A model generated the notes under the pieces. That model saw nothing but the letters and a program-made list of their open reading frames with translations, was not told the DNA's origin and did not search any database. The position numbers and the translations under genes were made by a program. This document shows positions 28,871 to 41,363 of a stretch of DNA of 64,000 nt, piece by piece. This DNA comes from CAYYWP01 sp050176585 (GTDB lineage: Bacteria; Desulfobacterota; Binatia; HRBIN30; CADEER01). Positions within the stretch are counted from its first letter, which is position 1; each line of letters opens with the position of its first letter. The DNA lies in the NCBI GenBank assembly GCA_050176585.1, contig JBFXHX010000006.1:74691-138690 (forward strand), read 5' to 3'.

Positions 28871-29445
28871 GTATCCTCCTTCGAGGGGCTAGTGCTCGGG
28901 CCGGCCCCGTTGAACCGATTCATAGTTGCAGGCACGCTTTCAGCGACGATGCACTCCACGGCGTCGCCCGCGCGTTCAATGCCCATTCGGAACTCGGCGA
29001 GCTCCTCTTCGGTGGGCGCCGACAGCACGAAGTCCGCGGGATCTACGCCCGCTGGCGGACGGCCGATCCCGATGCGGAGCCGGGTGAACGCACCAAGGTG
29101 CGCGGCCAATGATGCAACGCCCCGATGGCCGCCGGTTCCCCCGTCCGGTCGGATCCGTAGCTGCCCCGCGGCGAGATCGATGTCGTCGTACACGGCCAGC
29201 AACGCCGCATCGGGAGGCAGCGGGAGCGCCGCCATCGCCTCGCCACTGCGGTTCATGTAGGTCTGCGGCTGCACTAAATACACCACGTCGCCTGCCACGC
29301 GACCTTGCGCAATTCGCACCGTGGGACGTGACTCGAATGCGAGCTTCCAGCGCGCCGCCAGCGCGTCGACCACCATGAAGCCGGCGTTGTGACGCGTGCG
29401 TGCATATTGCGCACCTGGATTGCCCAGACCCACGATGACCCACAT
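28867..29445 (-). CDS. pth: peptidyl-tRNA hydrolase
   Basis: Recycles tRNA from stalled peptidyl-tRNA. The 192-residue protein shows GLGNPGAQYARTRHNAGFMV with the catalytic His of RHNAG, the QPQTYMNRSGEA block and the DDIDLAAGQLRIRPDGGTGGHRG segment. It sits between rplY (9-base gap) and rpsF (4-base overlap), a typical neighbourhood. Confidence 0.97.
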   Translation of the reverse strand: MWVIVGLGNPGAQYARTRHNAGFMVVDALAARWKLAFESRPTVRIAQGRVAGDVVYLVQPQTYMNRSGEAMAALPLPPDAALLAVYDDIDLAAGQLRIRPDGGTGGHRGVASLAAHLGAFTRLRIGIGRPPAGVDPADFVLSAPTEEELAEFRMGIERAGDAVECIVAESVPATMNRFNGAGPSTSPSKEDT

Positions 29446-29454
29446 GCGCGCGGT

Positions 29455-30114
29455 TTAGGATCCCGCCTTCGCAGCCTCCGGCTTGGCGCCCTCCGCCGGT
29501 GCAGCGGCACCGTCCGCGGCGGCCTCCCCTTCCGCTGCCACCTTGACCTCTTCGACCACCGGCGGCAGCACCGAAACCACCGCCTCGTCCGTATCGATGA
29601 CGATTTCCACGCCCGGCGGCGCTTTTACCTCGGTCAGGTGGACGGCGTCGTGAATGCCGAGTTGCGAGACGTCGACCTCGATGAAATCCGGAATCTCCGT
29701 CGGCAGGCAGAGCACCTCGAGCTCGCGGCGAATCGGTTGGAGGATGCCGCCGAGATCGACGCCAGCCGCACGCCCGACGAAGTGCAGCGCGACGCGCAGC
29801 TTCATCCGGCTGGTCACGTCCACTTCGAACAGATCGGTGTGCAGAACGCGGCGCTGAACAGGATGGCGTTGGACCTCCTTCACGAGCACCAGACGCCCGC
29901 CGAGCTCGGGTGTCGGAGAGGAGAGGCGAATGAGGTGAGTGCCCTCAATCGCGCCCACTTTCGTCTCGAATTCCTTTTCGTCCATTGCGACCAGCTGCGC
30001 GCCGGCCTTCGACCCGTAGAGCACACCGGGTACTTTGCCGCGCCGGCGCAATGCGCGCGCCGCGCCCTTGCCCGTCGCTTCCCGAAGCTCTGCACCAAGT
30101 TCGATGGCTTCCAT
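29455..30114 (-). CDS. rplY: 50S ribosomal protein L25/CTC family
   Basis: 219 residues, the long CTC form: an N-terminal L25 5S rRNA-binding domain (GAARALRRRGKVPGVLYG, EVQRHPVQRRVLHTDLFEVD) and a C-terminal TL5-like beta domain (IEVDVSQLGIHDAVHLTEVKAPPGVE) ending in an Ala/Glu-rich tail from about residue 185. It lies between prs (27-base gap) and pth, the standard prs-ctc-pth order. Binds 5S rRNA in the central protuberance. Confidence 0.95.
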   Translation of the reverse strand: MEAIELGAELREATGKGAARALRRRGKVPGVLYGSKAGAQLVAMDEKEFETKVGAIEGTHLIRLSSPTPELGGRLVLVKEVQRHPVQRRVLHTDLFEVDVTSRMKLRVALHFVGRAAGVDLGGILQPIRRELEVLCLPTEIPDFIEVDVSQLGIHDAVHLTEVKAPPGVEIVIDTDEAVVSVLPPVVEEVKVAAEGEAAADGAAAPAEGAKPEAAKAGS

Positions 30115-30141
30115 GCCTATAGCGTCCTCCGCGCTGCTCGA

Positions 30142-31086
30142 TCAGACGAACAGCGAGCTGATTGATTCCTCTCGATGCGTACGCCGAATCGCCTCAGCAA
30201 GGAGGCGCGCCACGGAGAGCACTTTGATCTTCGCGCACTGCTGGCCAGCCGGGCGGAGCGGAATGGTATCTGTCACGATGAGACTGGTCAGCTTCGACTC
30301 TTCGATGCGCTCGATGGCGGGGCCGGACAGGATCGGATGGGTGCAACACGCGAACACCTCGGTCGCGCCGGCCTCGCGCAACGCGTGCGCGGCGGTAGCC
30401 AACGTGCCGGCGGTATCCACTATGTCGTCGACGATCACAGCGGTTTGGCCCTCGACATCACCGACGACCCGCATCTCCGCCACTTCGTTGGGCCGGATCC
30501 GCCGCTTGTCGATGATCGCCAGCGACGCATCCAGCCGCTTGGCGAATGCACGCGCGCGCTCAACGCCGCCCGGGTCCGGAGACACGACCGCCACCGGGCC
30601 GTTCCGCAACAGCTCTTGCATCGCTTTTAACAACACCGGCGTCGCGAACAGATTGTCCACGGGAATATCGAAGAAGCCCTGTATCTGTCCCGCGTGGAGA
30701 TCGATCGTGAGCACCCGCGATGCACCCGCAGCGGTGATCAGGTCGGCGACCAACTTTGCGCTGATGGGAACTCGGGGTGACACCTTGCGGTCCTGCCGAG
30801 CGTAGCCGAAGTACGGGATGACGGCGGTAATGCGTTTCGCCGAAGCGCGGCGAAACGCATCCAGCATCAACAGGAGCTCCATGAGGTGGTCGTTGACGGG
30901 CGTGCAAGTCGATTGCACGACAAAGACGTCGCCGCCGCGCACGTTCTCCGCGATTTCGACCATCACCTCGCCATCGCTGAAACGGCGTACGTCGGCGTGG
31001 CCCAGCGGGACGTCGAGCTGCTTACATACCTCTGCGACCAACGGGCGGTTCGAATTGCCCGTGAACACCTGAAGCTCGTCCCGCAC
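30142..31086 (-). CDS. prs: ribose-phosphate pyrophosphokinase
   Basis: Makes PRPP from ribose 5-phosphate and ATP, feeding the purine, pyrimidine, His and Trp pathways, including the pur genes in this window. Family signatures are intact: FTGNSNRPLVAEV near the start, RRFSDGEV, GDVFVVQSTCTPVNDHLMELL, the DLHAGQIQGFFDIPVD loop and the PRPP motif AVIVDDIVDTAGTL. I place the start at the GTG at 31086, six bases after a GAGG site; a TTG three bases earlier is the alternative. It begins about 20 bases after tRNA-Gln. Confidence 0.96.
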   Translation of the reverse strand: MRDELQVFTGNSNRPLVAEVCKQLDVPLGHADVRRFSDGEVMVEIAENVRGGDVFVVQSTCTPVNDHLMELLLMLDAFRRASAKRITAVIPYFGYARQDRKVSPRVPISAKLVADLITAAGASRVLTIDLHAGQIQGFFDIPVDNLFATPVLLKAMQELLRNGPVAVVSPDPGGVERARAFAKRLDASLAIIDKRRIRPNEVAEMRVVGDVEGQTAVIVDDIVDTAGTLATAAHALREAGATEVFACCTHPILSGPAIERIEESKLTSLIVTDTIPLRPAGQQCAKIKVLSVARLLAEAIRRTHREESISSLFV

Positions 31087-31106
31087 CAATCACCTCGACG
31101 AAACTA

Positions 31107-31178
31107 CTGGGCGGGAAGGATTCGAACCTTCGGTACCGGATCCAAAGTCCGGGGCCTTACCAGCTTGGCGACCGCCCA
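31107..31178 (-). tRNA. tRNA-Gln (anticodon TTG)
   Basis: A 72-base cloverleaf on the minus strand. The acceptor stem is TGGGCGG paired with CCGCCCA, the anticodon loop reads CTTTGGA (TTG, decoding CAA), and the T-arm contains GGTTCGAATCC. No CCA is encoded. Its 5' half overlaps the end of ispE: the ispE stop TAA lies in the tRNA D-loop. It sits just upstream of prs. Confidence 0.93.
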
Positions 31179-32104
31179 TTACGTATGTCCTCGTCCATAT
31201 CGATCGCCGGTATGCGATCAATAACTTCCGTTGCTCGAGCCCACGTGCCAGCTTCGCGCAACGCCGCGGCGGCCGCACGCGCATCACCAGCTCTATTCCA
31301 AACCCCGAAAACTGCCGACCCACTCCCCGTCATTCGCACTCCCCGCGCCCCCAGCAATTGCAGCTGGCGCTTCAAATCTCCGAGTGCGGGCAATACCTGG
31401 AGGGCCGCGTCCTCGAGGTCATTACTCAGCTCGGATCCGAGCGGCCCCTGACCGAAAGTGAGTTGGCGGATAGTACTTGCGGCCTCTCGACTTGTCAACG
31501 AATCGTCATAGCGGGCGTACACTTCGCGAGTGTTCAAGCCAATGCCGGGAAACGCGACTACGACCGGATGCCCGGCTGGCAACGGCGGTGTTATCGGGTC
31601 GAGACGCTCGCCAATTCCGCGCATGCGCGCCGCGCGCCCGTACACGAAAAACGGGACGTCGGCGCCCAGCTCCAAAGCCCAGGCCGCGAGCTCCGACCGA
31701 GACACCGGCTTGTCAGATATCGCGTTCAGCCCGCGCAAGACGGCGGCGGCGTCACTGCTGCCCCCGCCCAGACCCGCGCCGACGGGGATCACCTTGCGCA
31801 GCTCTATTCGCAACCGGGGCCGCCAGCCGGTACGCGCGCAATACAATTCCGCGGCGCGCGCGGCGAGGTTGTCCGCACCGGGTGGAGCGGCATCGGCGGG
31901 TTCACACACCAGTTCCACGTCTGCTGCGCCGCGACGCCGGATCGCGATCGCGACGTAATCGCAGAGCCGAATCGGCACTAAAATGGAGTCGAGTAAATGG
32001 TACCCGTCTTCGCGCGAGCCGACGATTTGCAAACACAGGTTTAGTTTTGCTGGCGCAGCGACAAATATGCGTTGTCGCAATTCCGTTCGGCGCGAGATGG
32101 ACAT
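31157..32104 (-). CDS. ispE: 4-diphosphocytidyl-2-C-methyl-D-erythritol kinase
   Basis: GHMP kinase of the MEP isoprenoid pathway, 315 residues. FVAAPAKLNLCLQIVG opens the fold, the ATP-binding glycine-rich loop reads PVGAGLGGGSSDAAAVL, and the third motif RMTGSGSAVFG is intact. The stop codon lies 22 bases inside the downstream tRNA-Gln gene, so the last seven codons double as tRNA 5' sequence. ispE-tRNA-Gln-prs is a frequent order in Deltaproteobacteria. The ATG at 32104 is the start. Confidence 0.96.
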   Translation of the reverse strand: MSISRRTELRQRIFVAAPAKLNLCLQIVGSREDGYHLLDSILVPIRLCDYVAIAIRRRGAADVELVCEPADAAPPGADNLAARAAELYCARTGWRPRLRIELRKVIPVGAGLGGGSSDAAAVLRGLNAISDKPVSRSELAAWALELGADVPFFVYGRAARMRGIGERLDPITPPLPAGHPVVVAFPGIGLNTREVYARYDDSLTSREAASTIRQLTFGQGPLGSELSNDLEDAALQVLPALGDLKRQLQLLGARGVRMTGSGSAVFGVWNRAGDARAAAAALREAGTWARATEVIDRIPAIDMDEDIRNGRSPSW

Positions 32105-32206
32105 CTCACCCGATGTGGGCAGGGCGGCGCGGAGGCGCTGCGGGGAACGTGAATTGACGCCTTGTAATCCGGCGTGCTAGACGCGGTTTTCCAACCATTT
32201 AGCAAC

Positions 32207-32278
32207 GCCCCCGTAGTGAAAAGGATATCACACAGGTCTCCGGAACCTGTAGTCCAGGTTCGACTCCTGGCGGGGGCG
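32207..32278 (+). tRNA. tRNA-Arg (anticodon CCG)
   Basis: A 72-base cloverleaf on the plus strand. The acceptor stem pairs GCCCCCG with CGGGGGC, the anticodon arm is CAGGT-CTCCGGA-ACCTG (CCG, decoding CGG), and the T-loop is GGTTCGACTCC. No CCA is encoded. It stands alone between the ispE start and the zinc-ribbon gene, both about 100 bases away. Confidence 0.93.
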
Positions 32279-32384
32279 CTATCTCCTCGCGCGGCTTGAT
32301 TTTCACTTATCCATCCGGTAGCGTCCTCCGCCGTTCGGGTGGGAAGCTCCGGGCAGCTCCCGGAGCGCATGAAGGAGGCGGTCG

Positions 32385-32567
32385 ATGGATTTCCCGAAGT
32401 GCCTGAAGTGCAACCGTGGAGCGCTAATCCCGCTTTCGGACTATGGGCAAGAGGGCGCTTCGGTGATGTTCAAAGCGTGGGTTTGTACCAACCCCGATTG
32501 CGGGTTTTCTCTCCGCGTGGACAAGGGAGAAGTTACGTACGGCAAGAAAATCGACTTCAAACACTGA
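32385..32567 (+). CDS. small zinc-ribbon protein, unknown function
   Basis: 60-residue protein with two cysteine pairs, CLKC at residues 6-9 and CTNPDC at residues 34-39, spaced like a zinc ribbon, and a Lys-rich C-terminus (KKIDFKH). The ATG is preceded by an AAGGAGG ribosome-binding site seven bases away, close to optimal, and the gene ends 24 bases before an intrinsic terminator, so it is a well-formed monocistronic unit. I do not recognise a characterised family. The position between tRNA-Arg and an rRNA operon, with strong translation signals, suggests a nucleic-acid or ribosome-related role, but this is inference. Confidence 0.8.
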   Translation: MDFPKCLKCNRGALIPLSDYGQEGASVMFKAWVCTNPDCGFSLRVDKGEVTYGKKIDFKH

Positions 32568-32590
32568 TAGATCTCAATTTCATTACGAAG

Positions 32591-32622
32591 AAAGCCCAGA
32601 TCGCAACGTCTGGGCTTTTTTG
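32591..32622 (+). terminator. intrinsic terminator of the zinc-ribbon gene
   Basis: AAAGCCCAGA and TCTGGGCTTT form a perfect 10-bp stem with an 8-base loop, followed by a T-run on the plus strand. It ends transcription of the small zinc-ribbon gene before the opposing rRNA operon. Confidence 0.88.
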
Positions 32623-32672
32623 TGTGCTATTCAGCAAGCACACAGTGATGGAACTTCACCTGCACCAAAGTA

Positions 32673-32704
32673 AAAAAGCCCAGCCTATTTAGGCTGGGCT
32701 TTTT
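32673..32704 (-). terminator. intrinsic terminator of the rRNA operon
   Basis: An 11-bp stem (AGCCCAGCCTA with TAGGCTGGGCT) is flanked by A-runs and T-runs on both sides, so it can work in both directions. On the minus strand it follows the 5S gene directly and ends the rRNA transcript. It shares the AAGCCCAG core with the terminator 50 bases away. Confidence 0.9.
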
Positions 32705-32712
32705 ACTATAAT

Positions 32713-32823
<111 letters not shown>

Positions 32824-32888
32824 GAAAAACAATACATTCGACAATCGCATACGGGACGGATCGAGAGCGCGGCAACTCAGCGAAAAGA

Positions 32889-35901
<3,013 letters not shown>

Positions 35902-35961
35902 TTTTTCGCCGAGCTACCTAATGCGCTCTCGATCCGGATTTCTTGTACCCGTATGCAATTG

Positions 35962-35971
35962 TCAAAGACCG
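35962..35971 (-). promoter_or_regulatory. boxA-like antitermination element in the 16S-23S spacer
   Basis: The minus strand reads CGGTCTTTGA here, about 60 bases before the 23S 5' end. The same ten bases occur in the leader in front of 16S. Repeating a boxA (consensus around TGCTCTTTAA) before both rRNAs is typical of NusB/S10-dependent antitermination. Confidence 0.6.
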
Positions 35972-36047
35972 ATTGACGAATCCAAAACCGTCTGGATCCG
36001 CGCTGCGCGCGCACTCGCGCGCACCGCGCATCCCGGCGGCCGATGAG

Positions 36048-36120
36048 TGGAGCTGATCGGAATCGAACCGACGACCTCCGCCTTGCAAGGGCGGCGCTCT
36101 CCCATCTGAGCTACAGCCCC
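36048..36120 (-). tRNA. tRNA-Ala (anticodon TGC)
   Basis: A 73-base cloverleaf in the 16S-23S spacer. The acceptor stem is GGGGCTG with CAGCTCC, the anticodon arm contains CTTGCAA (TGC), and the T-arm is GTCGGTTCGATTCCGAT. No CCA is encoded. It lies nine bases downstream of tRNA-Ile in the same precursor. Confidence 0.95.
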
Positions 36121-36129
36121 GATGATAGG

Positions 36130-36203
36130 TGGGCCTAGGTAGAGTCGAACTACCGACCTCACCCTTATCAGGGGTGCGCTCTAGCCTACTGAGCTATAGG
36201 CCC
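36130..36203 (-). tRNA. tRNA-Ile (anticodon GAT)
   Basis: A 74-base cloverleaf in the 16S-23S spacer. The acceptor stem is GGGCCTA with TAGGCCC, and the anticodon arm holds CTGATAA (GAT). The D-arm AGCTCAGTAGGCTAGAGCG and a T-arm with GTTCGACTC are standard. No CCA is encoded. Ile-Ala is the usual spacer tRNA pair. Confidence 0.95.
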
Positions 36204-36315
36204 CTCGTTCAGCCAGTCTCTCAAAACTAGGGAGGAGGAGTGCGAGTTCTCGCGGGCACGGAGTGCCTTCACTTTGGAAGGCGATGAGGTTCGAACTCCC
36301 TTGCGGGGGTTCGAT

Positions 36316-37882
<1,567 letters not shown>

Positions 37883-38020
37883 AAATCGATTGTGACCGGG
37901 GACTGGTCCCCGACCACCGATGCACGGTGTCAACCGTGCCCAGACAAGGATCCTCGCACGCGAATCGAGATCCGAGGGCTTACCCTCGATTCCCGATACC
38001 GTTTTCCTACTCCCTAGATT

Positions 38021-38030
38021 TCAAAGACCG
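38021..38030 (-). promoter_or_regulatory. boxA-like antitermination element in the rRNA leader
   Basis: The minus strand reads CGGTCTTTGA about 35 bases downstream of the promoter, identical over ten bases to the element in the 16S-23S spacer. Further down the leader are two short perfect hairpins (37922-37939 and 37898-37911) that probably mark processing structures before 16S. Confidence 0.6.
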
Positions 38031-38064
38031 ACGCCACGAAAGGCGCGTTGAAGCGAGACCGCCT

Positions 38065-38093
38065 TTTATAAGGGAGTCCCTGGGTGTTGTCAA
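38065..38093 (-). promoter_or_regulatory. sigma-70 promoter of the rRNA operon
   Basis: On the minus strand a perfect -35 TTGACA (38093 to 38088) is separated by exactly 17 bases from TATAAA (38070 to 38065). Transcription would start near 38058, about 175 bases before 16S. The promoter begins 18 bases behind the purB stop, so any upstream element lies inside the purB coding end. This is the strongest promoter sequence I see in the window. Confidence 0.88.
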
Positions 38094-38111
38094 GCTTCCG
38101 AGGGCGGAGGC

Positions 38112-39542
38112 TCAAAGAATTTTCCCCGGACGGAATTCACGGGCTGCGGGGCGGGCGGCAGCGACCCCTTCTACCTCCGCCACAAAGGCGTCCGCCTGCC
38201 GCAAAGCGGCGCCCACGAATCGCTCATCGAGGTCCAGGGCCGCCTCTAGGGCGCGCTCGGACAGTCCCAAGCGGGGATCCTGGGCCAACCGGCCGAGCAG
38301 ATTGGGCGGCTCCCCCGCGCGCAGGGCACGCGCCGCGGCCAGCGCGTGCTCCTTTATCGCCGCGTGCGCCGCTTCCCGACCGGCCCCCGCCTTCACAGCC
38401 TCCATCAACACCGTGGTCGAGGCGAGAAAAGGGCCCAGGCGCTCGCGTTCCGCCGCCACTACGCCGGGGAACACCTCCAACTGCTCGACCACGGTGGCAA
38501 AGGTCTCAAGGAGGCCATCGGTGGCGAGCATAGCCCCGGGCAACGCCACGCGGCGGACCACTGAACAGGACACATCCCCTTCGTTCCACTGATCTCCGGC
38601 CAACTCTACAGTCATGGCCAGGTAACCCGCTAGCACCGCGCGCAACCCATTCACGCGCTCGGAGCTCCTCGGGTTCATCTTGTGTGGCATCGCCGACGAC
38701 CCTACCTGGCCCTCCTGGAAGCCCTCGGACGCCAGGTCGTGCCCGGCCATCAGGCGCAGGGTGATCGCCAAGCTGCTCGGCCCGGCAGCCAACTGGTACA
38801 AGATCGACACCACCTCGAAATCCAAGCTACGCGGGTACACCTGACCTACGGTGGTGAGTACGGTCTCGAAGCCGAGCTCGGCCGCGATCTGCCGTTCGAT
38901 CTCCGCTACCTTGGCCGGATTGCCGCCGAATAGCGTCAACAGGTCCAGCTGAGTACCCACGGCCCCTTTTATGCCGCGCAGCGGGTAGCGGGCGATGAGC
39001 GCCTCCAAGCTGCGATACGCGGAGAGCATCTCGCCGCCGAACATCGCCAAGCGCTTGCCCACCGTCGTGGCCTGCGCCGGGATGTTGTGGGTCCGGGCAC
39101 TGAGGACCAATGCCCGGTATTCGGCCACCCGCTCGGCCAAGCGGAGCAAGCATCCGGCATACTTGTCGCGCAGCACGTGGAGAGATCGGATGATCTGCAG
39201 TTGCTCGACGTTTTCCGTGAGATCGCGGCTGGTCAGCCCTTTGTGCACATGCTCGTACCCTGCCTGCGCGCAAAACTCGTCGATCCGGGCTTTCACGTCG
39301 TGGCGGGTGGTGTGTTCGCGGGCGCGGATGCTCTCGAGATCGACCTGATCCTTCACTCGCTCGTATGCGGCGATCGCATCGCCCGGGATGTCCAACCCGA
39401 GCTCGCGCTGCGCCCGCATCACCGCGATCCAGAACTCGCGCTCGAGGACGACCTTGGCGCGTGGCGACCAGATCGCGACCATCGCCGGGCTGGCGTAGCG
39501 ATCGGCCAAGACGTCCGGTATCGATTCCGCAGTAGCCACCAT
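38112..39542 (-). CDS. purB: adenylosuccinate lyase
   Basis: Acts twice in purine synthesis, on SAICAR and on adenylosuccinate, releasing fumarate. The 476-residue protein has the superfamily signature GSSAMPHKMNP, the early SPRAKVVLEREFWIAVMRAQ segment, GLTSRDLTENVEQLQ and ARTHNIPAQATTVGKRL. The ATG at 39542 begins a single gene that is divergent from the plus-strand MoxR operon and is followed at once by the rRNA promoter. purF, L, Q and S are elsewhere in the window; purC is not. Confidence 0.97.
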   Translation of the reverse strand: MVATAESIPDVLADRYASPAMVAIWSPRAKVVLEREFWIAVMRAQRELGLDIPGDAIAAYERVKDQVDLESIRAREHTTRHDVKARIDEFCAQAGYEHVHKGLTSRDLTENVEQLQIIRSLHVLRDKYAGCLLRLAERVAEYRALVLSARTHNIPAQATTVGKRLAMFGGEMLSAYRSLEALIARYPLRGIKGAVGTQLDLLTLFGGNPAKVAEIERQIAAELGFETVLTTVGQVYPRSLDFEVVSILYQLAAGPSSLAITLRLMAGHDLASEGFQEGQVGSSAMPHKMNPRSSERVNGLRAVLAGYLAMTVELAGDQWNEGDVSCSVVRRVALPGAMLATDGLLETFATVVEQLEVFPGVVAAERERLGPFLASTTVLMEAVKAGAGREAAHAAIKEHALAAARALRAGEPPNLLGRLAQDPRLGLSERALEAALDLDERFVGAALRQADAFVAEVEGVAAARPAAREFRPGKIL

Positions 39543-39632
39543 GACCGGCGGGTAATCTCCACCCGCGTAGACCGCATTTCAAGGGGCGACTGCGGGGTGC
39601 TGTGCGCTCAATATGGCCATGATGCATTTTGT

Positions 39633-39661
39633 TTGATTCCCTGAAGTAGCTTACTTATGGT
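39633..39661 (+). promoter_or_regulatory. possible sigma-70 promoter of the MoxR-VWA operon
   Basis: TTGATT (39633-39638) is followed after exactly 17 bases by TATGGT (39656-39661), four of six consensus bases in each box. The expected transcript start near 39668 would lie 25 bases before the ATG at 39693, which has its own AGGA site. Not tested against chance occurrence. Confidence 0.35.
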
Positions 39662-39692
39662 GGCGACCTTACGCTGGACTACAGGACAGCGG

Positions 39693-41312
39693 ATGACGTC
39701 AATTTCTCGCCTGGCAGAGGTTAGCGCGGGTATTAAAGCGCTGCGTCGGCGGTTGAATTCCCTCACCGCGCAGCGCGCCTTTGCGGTCGCGGCGGCAATG
39801 GTTCTCCTCGCCGGCGCCGCGCTGGTCGGACTGGCTCTCCGCGCGCCCAAGAACCTGTTCGAACCGTGTGCGTGGGCAGCGCTCGTCGCAGTCTGTGCTG
39901 TCTCCGTCTACGCCGTCTGGCGCGCCCGCCGAGCTTGGCTCTCGATCCTGGCTACCGCGCATCTGGCGGATCGGCGCGCAGCACTCGACGATCGGCTCGC
40001 GACTGTCCTCGGTGCACCCCGTTCGAACGCGGACTCCGCCCTGCTCCCATTGTTGATCGAACAAACGCTCGCTCAGCAGCATGAATGGGGCGTGAAAACG
40101 CTCGCACCGCACCGGCTGGCGCACCGCCTGCTGTCGGTCCCCGCTGCCCTCGCGGTGTTGATTGCGGTGGCGTTCTATACGCGGCCCGCCGCACAACCGG
40201 GCACGTTGCCTGTGTTAGCCGGCCGTCCCGAGCAGATGGCCGCTCAGCCTCCGCGGGGGCAATCGGCCGGACAAGCGCAAAGCGCTCTCCAGCAGAGCCA
40301 GGTGGCTGACGCGAACCGCGGAGCCGTTAACCCGAACCCACCCGGCGCCAGCGGTTCGAACCAACCGCAGGGCGCGAGTCCTACTGGGCCGGGTGACGCC
40401 CCCGACCCCGCCGGTTCCGGACACACCGATCAGCCCTCTCCGGATGGCACCGGCGCTCCGCGTACCGGAGATGACCAGGCAGCCGCCGCAGGCGCGGACC
40501 AGCAACCCGCAGACTCCCGAACGGAGCAAGCAGCGGGCGAGCCACCCGAGGGCGGCTTACCGTCCATGCAGGGCACCGGGGCCGCCAAGCCGGCCGATAC
40601 CGGTCTCGAAGGCGGGACCAAGATGGAGAGACGTCGGACCCGCGAGACGGTTCCTTGGGAGCGGGGGGACGACAGCACTCCCGGGTGGAAGACCGCGCCG
40701 GCGATGGCACTGCGCGGGGCGATTCGAGAAGCGTTCGGCGCACAACCGGAACCCCAGGACGGCACACCGTCCGAACCGGAGCCGCCCGGGGCCGTCGCAA
40801 TGGCGAGAATCGGGACCTCAGAAGCCGAAGAGCCGGCACCTGAGCCGGATGGCTCCGGTGAGGCCGGGGTCGAACCGGACGAGAGCGGTCTGCAGGCCGA
40901 GCTGCCCGCGCGCCCAGACGGGAATCGCGTTGACAAGGGCCCGGCCAGTCCTGCGCAGGTAAAAGGACGGGACGCCGGCCGCGGCGTGCCGGGGGCGTCC
41001 AGCGGCACGACCGGCCCTGGCGGGCTCTACAAAGATCGGCGCCAAGCCGGTGCCGAGAAGCGCGGCGGCTCAAAGGATGGCGAGAAGCCCGGTGGAAAAG
41101 CGATCGCGATCCGGCTCGGTGCGACCTCCGCGAGCAGCGGGGATGCTCCCCGTCCGGATAACCCAGCCGACGCCGCCGCGCTGGCCGCGGTGACGAGCGG
41201 ACGGGCGCTGCCGGAATTGTCTCCTGAACAGAGCGCCGATGCTGCGTTGCAAAAGGTCGAGGTTTCACAGGAGTATGAGGCCATCGTCCGCCGCATTTTC
41301 ACCCGCGACTGA
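39693..41312 (+). CDS. membrane protein with long Pro/Gly/Ala-rich region, first gene of MoxR-VWA operon
   Basis: 539 residues. Three membrane segments are predicted near the N-terminus (about 29-48, 60-77 and 147-163). The rest, residues 165-470, is low-complexity and rich in Pro, Gly, Ala, Ser, Gln and acidic residues, followed by a more ordered C-terminus (SPEQSADAALQKVEVSQEYEAIVRRIF). I do not recognise a family. Operons of MoxR and VWA genes often carry a membrane protein of this kind, which could present a flexible arm to the ATPase (inference). I chose the ATG at 39693, with an AGGA site six bases before it, over an ATG at 39657 that overlaps the probable promoter. Confidence 0.8.
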   Translation: MTSISRLAEVSAGIKALRRRLNSLTAQRAFAVAAAMVLLAGAALVGLALRAPKNLFEPCAWAALVAVCAVSVYAVWRARRAWLSILATAHLADRRAALDDRLATVLGAPRSNADSALLPLLIEQTLAQQHEWGVKTLAPHRLAHRLLSVPAALAVLIAVAFYTRPAAQPGTLPVLAGRPEQMAAQPPRGQSAGQAQSALQQSQVADANRGAVNPNPPGASGSNQPQGASPTGPGDAPDPAGSGHTDQPSPDGTGAPRTGDDQAAAAGADQQPADSRTEQAAGEPPEGGLPSMQGTGAAKPADTGLEGGTKMERRRTRETVPWERGDDSTPGWKTAPAMALRGAIREAFGAQPEPQDGTPSEPEPPGAVAMARIGTSEAEEPAPEPDGSGEAGVEPDESGLQAELPARPDGNRVDKGPASPAQVKGRDAGRGVPGASSGTTGPGGLYKDRRQAGAEKRGGSKDGEKPGGKAIAIRLGATSASSGDAPRPDNPADAAALAAVTSGRALPELSPEQSADAALQKVEVSQEYEAIVRRIFTRD

Positions 41313-41363
41313 TCACAACGTTTCCGACCGAAGCTGACCGGAAGCTCAACCGCCGGAGAGCCC

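Noticed and set aside
37921..37940. A second TTGACA in the rRNA leader that could be a P2 promoter
   Set aside because: It forms the loop and flank of a perfect 7-bp hairpin, and no -10 box lies 16-18 bases downstream.
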